From Streptomyces sp. CoH27 (GTDB taxonomy: Bacteria; Actinomycetota; Actinomycetes; Streptomycetales; Streptomycetaceae), in contig NZ_JAIQYY010000008.1 of NCBI RefSeq assembly GCF_020181035.1, positions 219,229-283,228 on the forward strand: 64,000 nt of DNA. Reading direction: 5' to 3'. A program made the translations under genes and the position numbers. Within the stretch, counting starts at the first letter, position 1. Every line of letters begins with the position of its first letter. The notes under the pieces are model-generated. The model saw nothing but the letters and a program-made list of their open reading frames with translations, was not told where the DNA came from and searched no databases. This document shows positions 20,249 through 28,587 of the stretch, piece by piece.

Positions 20249-20337
20249 GGTCGCTCCCCCACGTTCTCGGCTTCGCTCGAACCCGGGCCCCCTCGCGGCG
20301 GCAGCCGCACACCAGACGCAGCCCCGCGCCCCTCAAG
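20249..20337. repeat. dispersed intergenic repeat, copy 1
   Basis: This copy shares the pattern GGTCGCTCCCCC, then TTCTCGGCTTCGCTCGA, then CTCGCGGCGG, AGCCG and CAGCCCCGCGCCCCTCA with the copy at 43846-43942. Sequences of this kind are common between Streptomyces genes. This copy lies between the convergent SLATT and kinase genes and may help stop transcription. Confidence 0.7.
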
Positions 20338-20390
20338 TCCGCTGCCGAACCGCAGCGGACCTCACCCGGCCTGCTCAGCCGGTCGCCCGC

Positions 20391-22331
20391 TCACTGCCTG
20401 GTGTACGTCAGGCTCTCCCCGCCGCTCGTCTTCTCCCGCTTCAGCGTGCCGTCCGGCTGGAGTGTGATCTCGGTGGCCTCGCCCGGGGTGCAGGAGGAGG
20501 CGGGCTCGCCGGAGCTGACGGTGGACGGCCCGATCTCCAACGGCCCGTTCCCGCTGGGCTGTCGGTCGAGCTTGGCCTCGAAGACACAGTGGTACGACCC
20601 ACCGCCGTCGGTCGGCCCGTCCGCGACCAGCGTCAGCACGGTGTCGCCCACCTGGCCCTGCCGGATGGTCAGTTGGCGGGTATTGGTCCCGTTGGCGTTG
20701 TCGATGGTCGTGCTCCAGGTGCCCAGATAGCCGGCCGGCACCGCTCCGTCCGTGGACGTGGACGCGGAGGAGGACGGCCCGGAGCCGGCCGGGGAGGGCG
20801 CCCCCGACGTCCCGCCGGTACCTCCGTCCGCCGGCGCGGAGGTGGCGGAGGGCGACGGGCTCTTCCCGCCGCCCTGGGTGTGCCCGCCGCCGTTCATCAG
20901 CGCGTACACCGATCCGCCGGCGCCGAGCGCCACGACCAGCGCGACCACGATGAGCAGCGCGGTCGACCGCCCGCTGCGCCGCTCCGGCTCCTCCTCCGGG
21001 CCGGGAGGCATCGGCCCGTAGGGCGGGGTGGAGCCGAGTCCGCCGCCGTAGGAGCCGTACGGCTGCTGCGGGTAGCCGTACGGCGCGGGGGGCTGGGGCT
21101 GGGGATACGGCGGAGCCGGCTGCGGATGCGGCTGCGCCTGCCCGTACCCGGACCCCGGCGGCACGGCGGGCGCCCCGGGCACCGCCACAACGGTGGGCAA
21201 CCGGTCGACACCGGCATCGGCACCGCCCTCATCGGAGGCGGCGGCATGCTCGGGCGACGACTCCGCCCCGCTCTTCGGGCCGGCACCGCCCGCACCCGGC
21301 GACGAAGACTGCGCGGGCGGTGCGGGTGGGAGCTCCGGCGCCGGAGTCGCAGCCGGGGTCCCCCCGTCCGGATTCTCGACCTCCAGCAACTGCACAGCGT
21401 GCCGGCCCAGTTGAGCGACCAGCACGGCCGGCAGCCAGGGATCCCGGGACCGCCCCCCGGACACCGTGCCCTCCGCGCCGATCCGCTCAAGAATCACGTC
21501 CAGCGAAGGCCGCCCCCCAGGATCCTTGCGCAGGCATGCGCGCACCAGGTCGGCGATCCCCTCCGGCACGCCCGTGAGATCCGGCTCCTCCTGAGCGATC
21601 CGGAACATCAACGCGTGCGCACCGCTGTCGGCCGTACCGAACGGCAGCGCACCGGTCGCCGCGTACGCCAGCACCGACCCCAGGCAGAAGACGTCGCACG
21701 CCGGCGTGATCCGGTCCCCCCGCACCTGCTCCGGCGCCATGAACCCGGGCGACCCGACCAGCGCGCCCGCATGCGTCAGCCCCTCCCCGCCCAGCGAGGT
21801 CGTCTCCAGCGCCCGCGCGATCCCGAAGTCGATGACGCGCGGCCCGTCGATCGTCACCAGCACGTTCGACGGCTTCAGATCCCGGTGCACGATCCCGGCC
21901 GCGTGGATGTCCTTGAGCGCGTGCGCGAGCCCGGCCGCGAGGATCCGTACCGACCGCTCGGGCAGCGCCCCGTGATCCCGGCCGACGACCTGCTGAAGGC
22001 TGGGCCCGGCCACGTACCCGGTCGCCACCCACGGCACGGCCGCCTCGGTGTCCGCGTCGAGCACGGGCGCGGTCCAGTACCCGCCGACCCGCTGCGCGGC
22101 CTGCACCTCCTGCCGGAAGCGGGCCCGGAACTCCTCCTGCGCGGCGAGTTCCGCACGGACGAGTTTCACGGCGACGGTACGGCCCCGGTCCGACCGGGCG
22201 AGATACACGTGCCCCATCCCGCCGGCCCCGAGCCGCGCCAGCAGCCGATAGCCCCCGATTGCTGCGGATCCCCCGACCCCAGCTTCTCCATGGCCACCCC
22301 GCCTCCCCCCGACACGCACCACGACGCGCAC
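20391..22331 (-). CDS. membrane Ser/Thr protein kinase (PknB-like), start frameshifted
   Basis: The kinase domain is complete: glycine loop GAGGMGHVY, VAVKLV lysine, IVHRDLKPSN catalytic loop, VIDFGIA and MAPEQV. It is followed by a Pro/Gln/Tyr-rich linker, one membrane helix (LLIVVALVVALGAGGSVYAL, near residue 475) and an extracytoplasmic domain. It should sense an outside signal and phosphorylate cytoplasmic proteins. The open frame begins at a GTG (22331) with no ribosome-binding site. A better start, the ATG at 22291 after GGAGG, encodes MEKLGSGDPQQ in another frame, and one base seems to be missing near 22260. The gene may be weakly expressed, inactive, or affected by a sequencing error. 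Confidence 0.82.
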   Translation of the reverse strand: MRVVVRVGGRRGGHGEAGVGGSAAIGGYRLLARLGAGGMGHVYLARSDRGRTVAVKLVRAELAAQEEFRARFRQEVQAAQRVGGYWTAPVLDADTEAAVPWVATGYVAGPSLQQVVGRDHGALPERSVRILAAGLAHALKDIHAAGIVHRDLKPSNVLVTIDGPRVIDFGIARALETTSLGGEGLTHAGALVGSPGFMAPEQVRGDRITPACDVFCLGSVLAYAATGALPFGTADSGAHALMFRIAQEEPDLTGVPEGIADLVRACLRKDPGGRPSLDVILERIGAEGTVSGGRSRDPWLPAVLVAQLGRHAVQLLEVENPDGGTPAATPAPELPPAPPAQSSSPGAGGAGPKSGAESSPEHAAASDEGGADAGVDRLPTVVAVPGAPAVPPGSGYGQAQPHPQPAPPYPQPQPPAPYGYPQQPYGSYGGGLGSTPPYGPMPPGPEEEPERRSGRSTALLIVVALVVALGAGGSVYALMNGGGHTQGGGKSPSPSATSAPADGGTGGTSGAPSPAGSGPSSSASTSTDGAVPAGYLGTWSTTIDNANGTNTRQLTIRQGQVGDTVLTLVADGPTDGGGSYHCVFEAKLDRQPSGNGPLEIGPSTVSSGEPASSCTPGEATEITLQPDGTLKREKTSGGESLTYTRQ

Positions 22332-22393
22332 GCATACGTGTGCGACCGGACCGAGGATAATCCGGCTCTACGAGGAGTCGCCCGGCCCCCGCT

Positions 22394-22852
22394 CTACGGT
22401 TCCATAACGGGCCTGCCGAGCTGGTCCAGGACCTCCGAGAGCCGCTCCAACAGCCGTACCGCCTCGGCGAGCTCGGTCTCGCCCATCGCCGCCGCCAGCC
22501 GCCCGGCGAAGGCCGCGTGCCCCGGGCCGATGCGCGCCACGGCCGCCCGGCCCTCCTCGGTCGGCGCGAGGAGCTTCGCACGCCGGTGGGCCGGGTTCGG
22601 CCGGTACTCGGCGAGCCCCCGCTCCACCAGCAGATCGGCGATGCGCTGTACGCTCTGCCGCGTGATGCCCATGGCCCGCGCGACCCCGGCGACCGGCAGC
22701 GGCTCCCCGAGCACCGCCCCCAGCACCTGCCACCAGGCGGCGGTCAGACCGGCCGGCCGTGCCAGCTCCTCGGCGACGGCGAGGAACTGGCCGTTCAGCC
22801 GGAAGGTGCCGACGGCACCGCGGCTGAGGAGGTCCTGGTGTTTCCGGCTCAC
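22394..22852 (-). CDS. MarR family transcriptional regulator
   Basis: This 152-residue winged-helix repressor has a helix-turn-helix (VAGVARAMGITRQSVQRIADLL, described across the break) and a wing (RPNPAHRRAKLLAPTEEG) typical of MarR. Helices at both ends form the dimer interface. The GTG at 22852 overlaps the stop of the DJ-1 gene by four bases (GTGA), so both are translated from one message. The two perfect palindromes at 23475-23508, at the promoter of this operon, are the likely binding sites, giving negative autoregulation. The ligand is unknown. Confidence 0.92.
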   Translation of the reverse strand: MSRKHQDLLSRGAVGTFRLNGQFLAVAEELARPAGLTAAWWQVLGAVLGEPLPVAGVARAMGITRQSVQRIADLLVERGLAEYRPNPAHRRAKLLAPTEEGRAAVARIGPGHAAFAGRLAAAMGETELAEAVRLLERLSEVLDQLGRPVMEP

Positions 22853-23475
22853 CGGCCACCGGCCTGCTGGAGCACGAAGTACGCCTCCGCGTCGGAGTCG
22901 TGGTACAGCCGGTACCAGGCGTCCAGCACCTCACCCTCGTACACCCCGAGGAGCCGGAAGACCTCCCGGGCGAAGGCGACCGGCTCGGTGGGCCCGGCGG
23001 TGATCAGGCCGCCGTCGGTCACGGCGTCCGCCTCCACGTAGCGGTCGCCCCCGGCGTAACCGGGGGCCTGCGCCAGGTAGAAGGGGGAGGCGCTGGTGTG
23101 GGCGCGGTCGTCGAGGAGCCCCTCGCGGGCGAGGCCGGCGGTCGCCCCGCAGATCGCGGCCACCGGCACACCCGCGTCGAGGAAGGCGCGCGCCGCGCGG
23201 GCGAGGGGGGCGAGGCAGTCGCCGGCGGACCAGAGGTCGGCGCCCGGCAGGATCAGCAGGGAGCTGTCCTCGGGGCGCAGCTCGTCCAGCGCGAGGTCGG
23301 GCAGGATCCGCAGCCCGCCGATGCTCGTCACCGGCTCCCGGCCGGGCCCCACCGTCACCACCTCGTACCCGGCACGGGCCAGATACGCGGTCGTATGCCC
23401 CGTCTCCCAGTCGGCGAGGCTGTCGTAGACCGCGAGATGCACCCGCCGGTCAGCCGATCCCGTCATGGCATTCAT
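22849..23475 (-). CDS. DJ-1/PfpI family protein (type 1 glutamine amidotransferase-like)
   Basis: This 208-residue cytoplasmic protein has the DJ-1/PfpI fold, with the nucleophilic Cys at the elbow (AAICGATAGLA, C109) and an upstream LLILPGADLW strand. Family members act as glyoxalases, hydratases, chaperones or peptidases; which applies here cannot be told. It is followed, with a four-base overlap, by the MarR gene. The ATG at 23475 overlaps the first operator palindrome by one base; a second ATG nine bases in is an alternative start. Confidence 0.9.
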   Translation of the reverse strand: MNAMTGSADRRVHLAVYDSLADWETGHTTAYLARAGYEVVTVGPGREPVTSIGGLRILPDLALDELRPEDSSLLILPGADLWSAGDCLAPLARAARAFLDAGVPVAAICGATAGLAREGLLDDRAHTSASPFYLAQAPGYAGGDRYVEADAVTDGGLITAGPTEPVAFAREVFRLLGVYEGEVLDAWYRLYHDSDAEAYFVLQQAGGR

Positions 23476-23508
23476 GACAGCATGCTGTCACTTCGACAGC
23501 ATGCTGTC
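23475..23508. promoter_or_regulatory. tandem palindromes, probable MarR operators
   Basis: Two copies of GACAGCATGCTGTC occur here. The first is part of a perfect 16-bp palindrome (23475-23490) and the second a perfect 14-bp palindrome (23495-23508). Their centres are 19 bp apart. They sit between the DJ-1/MarR operon and the divergent aminotransferase gene, so the MarR protein probably controls its own operon and possibly the aminotransferase. Confidence 0.88.
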
Positions 23509-23594
23509 CATAGACATTCTGTCGTGGAAACCCCCCTCCCACGGAACAGGACGCCGATGTCGCTTCCGCATCGCGGACATTTACGCTCGTCCGC

Positions 23595-24950
23595 ATGACC
23601 CCTCAGCCCAACCCCGAAACCGGCGCCGCGGTCAAGGCCGCGGACCGCGCGCACGTCTTCCACTCCTGGTCCGCCCAGGACCTCATCGACCCGCTCGCCG
23701 TCGCCGGCGCCGAGGGGTCGTACTTCTGGGACTACGACGGCAAGCGGTACCTGGACTTCACCAGCGGGCTCGTCTTCACCAACATCGGCTACCAGCACCC
23801 CAAGGTCGTCGCGGCGATCCAGGAGCAGGCGGCACGGATGACCACCTTCGCGCCCGCCTTCGCGGTCGAGGCGCGTTCGGAGGCGGCCCGGCTGATCGCC
23901 GAACGGACCCCGGGCGACCTGGACAAGATCTTCTTCACCAACGCCGGCGCGGACGCCGTCGAGCACGCGGTGCGCATGGCGCGGCTGCACACGGGACGCC
24001 CGAAGGTGCTCTCGGCGTACCGCTCGTACCACGGCGGCACCCAGCAGGCGGTCAACCTCACCGGCGACCCGCGCCGCTGGGCGAGCGACAGCGCCACGAA
24101 CGGCGTCGTCCACTTCTGGGCGCCGTTCCTCTACCGCTCCCGCTTCTACGCCGAGACCGAGGAGCAGGAGACCGCGCGGGCGCTGGAGCACCTGGAGACG
24201 ACGATCGCCTTCGAGGGTCCGGGGACGGTTGCCGCGATCATCCTGGAGACCATCCCGGGCACGGCCGGGATCATGGTCCCGCCGCCCGGCTATCTGGCCG
24301 GGGTCCGCGAGATCTGCGACCGCCACGGCATCGTCTTCATCCTGGACGAGGTCATGGCCGGCTTCGGGCGCACGGGCGAGTGGTTCGCCGCCGACCTCTT
24401 CGGTGTCGTACCCGACCTGATGACCTTCGCCAAGGGCGTGAACTCGGGTTACGTCCCGCTGGGCGGTGTCGCCGTCTCGGGCGCGATCGCCGAGACCTTC
24501 GGCAAGCGCCCCTACCCGGGCGGCCTGACCTACTCCGGGCACCCGCTGGCCTGCGCCGCCGCCGTCGCCACGATCAACGTGATGGCGGAGGAGGGCGTGG
24601 TCGAGAACGCCAAGAGCCTGGGCGCCGATCTCCTCGGGCCCGCCCTCGCCGCCCTGGCCGAGCGCCACCCGAGCGTCGGCGAGGTCCGCGGCACCGGCAT
24701 GTTCTGGGCGCTGGAGCTCGTGAGGAACTGCGAGACCCGCGAGCCGCTCGTGCCGTACAACGCGGCCGGCGAGGCCAATGCCCCCATGGCCGCCTTCACG
24801 GCCGCCGCCAAGCAGCACGGCCTGTGGCCCTTCGTGAACATGAACCGCACCCACGTGGTCCCGCCCTGCAATGTCACCGAGGCCGAGCTGAAGGAGGGCC
24901 TCGCCGCCCTCGACGCGGCGCTGAGCGTCGCCGACACATACACGGAGTGA
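23595..24950 (+). CDS. class III PLP-dependent aminotransferase
   Basis: This 451-residue enzyme of the class III (omega) aminotransferase family is annotated in relatives as aspartate aminotransferase family protein. The PLP-binding Asp lies in FILDEVMAGFGRTG and the Schiff-base Lys in TFAKGVNSGY. The N-terminal WDYDGKRYLDFTSGL and NAGADAVEHAVRMAR stretches are standard. Typical substrates are omega-amino acids, beta-alanine or amines with pyruvate or 2-oxoglutarate as acceptor; the substrate here is not known. A GntR-type regulator gene follows about 100 bases downstream, hinting at control by a small carboxylate. Confidence 0.93.
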   Translation: MTPQPNPETGAAVKAADRAHVFHSWSAQDLIDPLAVAGAEGSYFWDYDGKRYLDFTSGLVFTNIGYQHPKVVAAIQEQAARMTTFAPAFAVEARSEAARLIAERTPGDLDKIFFTNAGADAVEHAVRMARLHTGRPKVLSAYRSYHGGTQQAVNLTGDPRRWASDSATNGVVHFWAPFLYRSRFYAETEEQETARALEHLETTIAFEGPGTVAAIILETIPGTAGIMVPPPGYLAGVREICDRHGIVFILDEVMAGFGRTGEWFAADLFGVVPDLMTFAKGVNSGYVPLGGVAVSGAIAETFGKRPYPGGLTYSGHPLACAAAVATINVMAEEGVVENAKSLGADLLGPALAALAERHPSVGEVRGTGMFWALELVRNCETREPLVPYNAAGEANAPMAAFTAAAKQHGLWPFVNMNRTHVVPPCNVTEAELKEGLAALDAALSVADTYTE

Positions 24951-24988
24951 CCGGCTGCCGCCGGGCTGGTTCGAACGCGTAAGGTGAC

Positions 24989-25024
24989 GTGCTCGTAAGA
25001 AGTCCCGTAGGGGACGACGAGTAC
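24989..25024. promoter_or_regulatory. candidate operator upstream of the GntR gene
   Basis: Arms GTGCTCGT (24989-24996) and ACGAGTAC (25017-25024) are inverted with one mismatch. Between them is a smaller perfect GTCCC-GTAG-GGGAC palindrome. The site is 30 bases before the GntR start and could be an autoregulatory site, though the arms are widely spaced for this family. Confidence 0.35.
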
Positions 25025-25053
25025 GCCATCTACGCGCGAGGAGTGACCCGACC

Positions 25054-25749
25054 ATGCCCGGCAACGGCGCCGTGACCCGCAGCACCCTGCGCCAGCAGAT
25101 CGCGGACGCGCTCCGCGACGAGGTGCTGGCGGGGCGGCTGCGACCGGGCCGGGCGTTCACGGTCAAGGAGATCGCCGACCAGTACGGGGTCTCCGCCACC
25201 CCCGTCCGCGAGGCGCTGGTCGACCTGTCCGCGCAGGGCATCCTGGAGGCCGACCAGCACCGCGGCTTCCGGGTGCCGGAGTACTCGCTCACCGACTACC
25301 GGAACATGATCGAGGCCCGCAGCCTGGTCACCAACGGCATGTTCCAGGCCCTGTCCACCGAGCACCCCGTCTTCCGCACCCCGCCGGAGGACCCCCGCTC
25401 GGCCGCCGCGTTCGCCACCGTCCGGCGCCGGGGCGAGGAGGCCCAGCGTGCGGCGGCCGCCGGTGACCTGACCATCCTCATCGGCTACGACCTGCGCTTC
25501 TGGCGCGAGCTGAGCGCCCTGTTCGGCAACCCCTACCTCGGCGACTTCCTGCACCGGCTGCGCGTGCAGTCCTGGGTCTGCGCGGTGCAGCACCTGCTCC
25601 GCCTCCCCGACCTGCGCGGCCGGCTCTGGGCCGGGCACACGGACCTGGTCGACGCGCTGGCCCGCCGCGAGACCGAGGCCGCCCGCGAGATCGTGGCCGC
25701 CGCCAACGCCCACTCGCTGGCCCTGCTGGAACACCTGACCAACGGCTGA
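25054..25749 (+). CDS. GntR family transcriptional regulator (FadR/FCD subgroup)
   Basis: This 231-residue regulator has an N-terminal winged helix (LRPGRAFTVKEIADQYGVS, then ATPVREALVDL) and a C-terminal all-helical FCD-type domain. Its AHSLALLEHL end and the Asp/His residues in LWAGHTDLVDAL are typical of metal-dependent acid-binding domains. FCD regulators usually respond to organic acids or amino-acid breakdown products. The neighbouring aminotransferase on the same strand is the obvious candidate target. The ATG is preceded by GAGGAG eleven bases upstream. Confidence 0.93.
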   Translation: MPGNGAVTRSTLRQQIADALRDEVLAGRLRPGRAFTVKEIADQYGVSATPVREALVDLSAQGILEADQHRGFRVPEYSLTDYRNMIEARSLVTNGMFQALSTEHPVFRTPPEDPRSAAAFATVRRRGEEAQRAAAAGDLTILIGYDLRFWRELSALFGNPYLGDFLHRLRVQSWVCAVQHLLRLPDLRGRLWAGHTDLVDALARRETEAAREIVAAANAHSLALLEHLTNG

Positions 25750-25810
25750 GCGACGGGTACCCTTCCCTGACCACCTGCTGTGGACCTTTCTGTGTGCGAG
25801 GGAGCCCTCT

Positions 25811-26461
25811 TTGGCCTGTGACCTGTGGCTGGTACCGCTCGTGGACGTCCTGTGCCACACCCCGGACAACCCGTTCGCCGAGGAACTCGCGCAGTACAAC
25901 AACGCCCTGGCGGCTGCCGGGCTCCCCCCGGTGCCGGTGTACCAGTACATGCCGGGCCTGTCCGGCGAGGTCGCGCCCGTCGCCGGTTTCGACTACGACG
26001 CCCTCCACTTCCTGCGCCGGGCGTATTTGCTCCAGGTCTGCGGACTGCCCGTGACCCCGGTGGGCGAACTGGGCGGCGACTACGAGCAGTTGCTGGAGAT
26101 GTTCGAGTCCACGGCCCAGCAGTCCCATCTGGTCTGGCACTACGACCACGCGGGCGCGTACGTCCCGGTCGACTTCCCGCACCCGCTGTCCAACGACGAA
26201 CTCCTCGCGGGGGGCGGCCCGCTGGGCTCCTCGCAGACGCTCCTGCGCGAACTGGAGTACGTGGCCCCGTCCCTCGGCATCGACCCGGCCAACCCCCCGG
26301 CCGCGCCGGCCGCCCCCACGGCCCCCACGGAACTGGAGGAGCCGGCCGTCCCGGCCCCCTACGACCCGAGCCCCTTCGCCCGCGAACGGCACGTGTGGCT
26401 GGGCCTGCACGCGGCGGCGACACGGTCGCTGGCCCAGGGCTCGATGATCGTCTTCAGCTGA
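25811..26461 (+). CDS. conserved hypothetical protein
   Basis: This 216-residue protein is not recognised. It begins at a TTG with AGGGAG seven bases upstream (MACDLWLVPLVDVL), is acidic, and has no membrane segment or known catalytic motif. Near residues 145-190 there is an Ala/Pro-rich linker, followed by a short conserved-looking C-terminus with RERHVWLGLHAAATRSL. Codon use matches its neighbours, and a clear terminator hairpin follows. It is probably cytoplasmic; no function is offered. Confidence 0.8.
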   Translation: MACDLWLVPLVDVLCHTPDNPFAEELAQYNNALAAAGLPPVPVYQYMPGLSGEVAPVAGFDYDALHFLRRAYLLQVCGLPVTPVGELGGDYEQLLEMFESTAQQSHLVWHYDHAGAYVPVDFPHPLSNDELLAGGGPLGSSQTLLRELEYVAPSLGIDPANPPAAPAAPTAPTELEEPAVPAPYDPSPFARERHVWLGLHAAATRSLAQGSMIVFS

Positions 26462-26475
26462 CCGGAACAAGACTC

Positions 26476-26507
26476 GCGGGCCACCGCCCCCGAGAGCGGT
26501 GGCCCGC
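26476..26507. terminator. bidirectional terminator hairpin
   Basis: A perfect 12-bp stem, GCGGGCCACCGC with GCGGTGGCCCGC, encloses an eight-base loop. It lies between the convergent hypothetical gene (ends 26461) and the 5'-nucleotidase gene (ends 26532), so it can stop transcripts from both sides. No T-run is present, as is usual for Streptomyces. Confidence 0.85.
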
Positions 26508-26531
26508 GCGTGAACAGCGGGGTGGGCGCGT

Positions 26532-28349
26532 CTAGAAGACCGGTGTACCCGCCTGCGTCAGCTTCCAGTTGACCTTCGCGAAGGTCGCCGGGTCCAGCGT
26601 CTTCGTCGTCGTCACGTAGTCGATCATCAGCTGCCGGATCTCGTTCGTGGAGCTGTACGCGATCGGCGCCGAGGCGATGTGCGGGTAACCGGAACCGCCG
26701 TTCGCGCGGTAGTTGTTGACGGCGACCACGAACACCTGGTCGTCCGCGACCGGGGCGCCGTTGTAGGAGAGGTTCTTGATCCGCGAACCCTCCGCCTGGG
26801 CGATGTCGATCTCGTAGTCGACGCCCGCCGCCACGTCGTACATGTAGTCCCAGAAGTTGTTGGCGTTGGTGAGGGTCGCGGTGTCGACCTTCGTGCCGGC
26901 CGGGACCTGGTGGTAGTACTTCGCCGCGTACTCCAGGTAGTCCTTGAGCTGGGCGCCCGTCAGCTTCTTGCCGTACAGGGTGTTGTCGTAGATGTAGAGC
27001 CCGGCGATGTCCTTGATGGTGACGTTGCCCTGGGGGATGTCGGCCGTGCGGCTGAACGGCGCGGCGACGGAGATCACCGGGAGGGCCGCGTCGGCCGTCG
27101 AGAGGCCCGCCTTCACCGTGTCGGCCTGGACCTTCTGGATGAAGTCCATGATCGGCACGTCCTTCCAGCAGGACTCGGCCGCCGAGAGGTTCTCGGTGCA
27201 GGTGCCGACCGCGGTGTTGACGTACTTCACGACCAGCTCGTGGTCGGCCTCCAGGAGCTTCTTGATCTCCGGGTCCTCGTCCACGTCCTTGGGGTTGAGG
27301 GTCTGAGCGGTCTTGCTCGTCACCTTCCACTGGCCGTGGTGCAGTTCGAGCTCGAAGTCGAAGACGCTCAGACGGTAGCCCCAGCAGTACGGCTCGGAGA
27401 GGAGCACCTCCTCACCGGTCTCCGCGTTCTTCACCGTGTAGGAGGGGACCTCGACGTGGGTGTGGCCCACCAGGATCGCGTCGATGCCCGGCACCTGCTC
27501 GGCGACCAGGTTGGAGGCGTTCTCGACGTACGGCAGCTCGTCGCCGTACGACGAGGAGCCGTCGAGGCCGGAGTGGTCGGTCAGGAAGACCACGTCACAG
27601 CCGAGCGCCCGCAGCCTCGGCACGTACTTCTTCGCCTGCTCGACCAGTCCGGGGAAGACCATCTTCCCGCTGACGTTGTCCTTGTCCCACAGGGCGATAC
27701 CGGGGTTGGTGAGGCCGAGGATGCCGACCTTGATGTCCGGGGCACCGGGGACGCAGATGCGCTTGACGGTGTACGGGTGGAAGGCGGGCCGCAGCGTCTT
27801 CGCGTCCAGCGCGTTCGCGCCGAGCAGCGGGAAGTGACACTGCTTCTCGAACCTGCGCAGGGTCTCGATGCCGTAGTTGAACTCGTGGTTGCCGAGGGCG
27901 GCGGCGTCGTAGCGCATGTGGTTCATGGCCACGGCCATCGGGTGCTTGGGGCCCTTCTTGCCGTCGGTGCCCGTGATCGGGTCGACGCGGGCGAAGTAGT
28001 AGGCGAGCGAGGTGCCCTGGATGATGTCACCGGCGTCCACGAGGAGGACGTGGTCCTCGCCCTTGGCCTCGCGCTGCTGCTTGATGAGGGTTGCGACGCG
28101 GGCGACGCCGACCGAGTTGCCCGCCTTGTCGGTGTAGGCGGCGTCCTTGTAGTAGTCCCAGTCGAAGACGTGGCTGTGCAGGTCGGTGGTGCCGAGGATG
28201 GAGAACGACCAGGTGCGCGGCTTGCATTCGCGCTTCTGCTCGGCGGCCTGGGCGGGGGCCGCGGCGACGGTCCCGGCCGCGGCGACGGCCGCTCCGGTGA
28301 CGGCCGACTTCTTCACGAACTCCCGGCGATTCATGGGGCTGACAGGCAT
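26532..28349 (-). CDS. secreted bifunctional 5'-nucleotidase / metallophosphatase
   Basis: This 605-residue exported enzyme hydrolyses nucleotides or nucleotide 2',3'-cyclic phosphates. A Tat signal is evident at the N-terminus (NRREFVKK followed by a hydrophobic Ala-rich segment and AQAAE). The calcineurin-like metal site is visible in order: TTDLHSH, DAGDIIQG, GNHEFN, a conserved H, and GHTHVEV. The 5_nucleotid_C domain fills the second half, with NNYRANGGSGYP at its end. The ATG at 28349 has AGGAG six bases upstream. It is probably used to scavenge phosphate and nucleosides outside the cell; no clear PHO box was found. Confidence 0.95.
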   Translation of the reverse strand: MPVSPMNRREFVKKSAVTGAAVAAAGTVAAAPAQAAEQKRECKPRTWSFSILGTTDLHSHVFDWDYYKDAAYTDKAGNSVGVARVATLIKQQREAKGEDHVLLVDAGDIIQGTSLAYYFARVDPITGTDGKKGPKHPMAVAMNHMRYDAAALGNHEFNYGIETLRRFEKQCHFPLLGANALDAKTLRPAFHPYTVKRICVPGAPDIKVGILGLTNPGIALWDKDNVSGKMVFPGLVEQAKKYVPRLRALGCDVVFLTDHSGLDGSSSYGDELPYVENASNLVAEQVPGIDAILVGHTHVEVPSYTVKNAETGEEVLLSEPYCWGYRLSVFDFELELHHGQWKVTSKTAQTLNPKDVDEDPEIKKLLEADHELVVKYVNTAVGTCTENLSAAESCWKDVPIMDFIQKVQADTVKAGLSTADAALPVISVAAPFSRTADIPQGNVTIKDIAGLYIYDNTLYGKKLTGAQLKDYLEYAAKYYHQVPAGTKVDTATLTNANNFWDYMYDVAAGVDYEIDIAQAEGSRIKNLSYNGAPVADDQVFVVAVNNYRANGGSGYPHIASAPIAYSSTNEIRQLMIDYVTTTKTLDPATFAKVNWKLTQAGTPVF

Positions 28350-28453
28350 ACAGGGCTCCTGGAGCGAAGATGAGAAGGAGGGAGGAACGCAGGCAACTAC
28401 CCGCGTAGATGCTTGCCTTCGACTCATTCCCCTGAGAACCACGAACAGCCCAA

Positions 28454-28489
28454 GGGCCGGTCAAGGAACTTCATGTCCATGACCGGCCC
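28454..28489. promoter_or_regulatory. inverted repeat upstream of the 5'-nucleotidase gene
   Basis: Perfect 10-bp arms, GGGCCGGTCA and TGACCGGCCC, are separated by 16 bases. The position, about 105 bases before the start codon and beyond the purA terminator, fits either an operator or a second terminator for purA. Confidence 0.4.
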
Positions 28490-28523
28490 GAGGAGCGGGT
28501 CGAGCCCGAACGGGCGCACAACG

Positions 28524-28563
28524 GAAAACGCCCCCGCCGGCATGAGCAAGCCGGACGGGGGCG
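28524..28563 (-). terminator. purA terminator
   Basis: On the minus strand a stem of CGCCCCCG and CCGGC pairs with GCCGG and CGGGGGCG around one unpaired base, and is followed by GTTTTCC. It begins 24 bases after the purA stop. This is the most canonical intrinsic terminator in the window. Confidence 0.88.
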
Positions 28564-28587
28564 CGACCAGTCGGAACGTGTCCGGAC

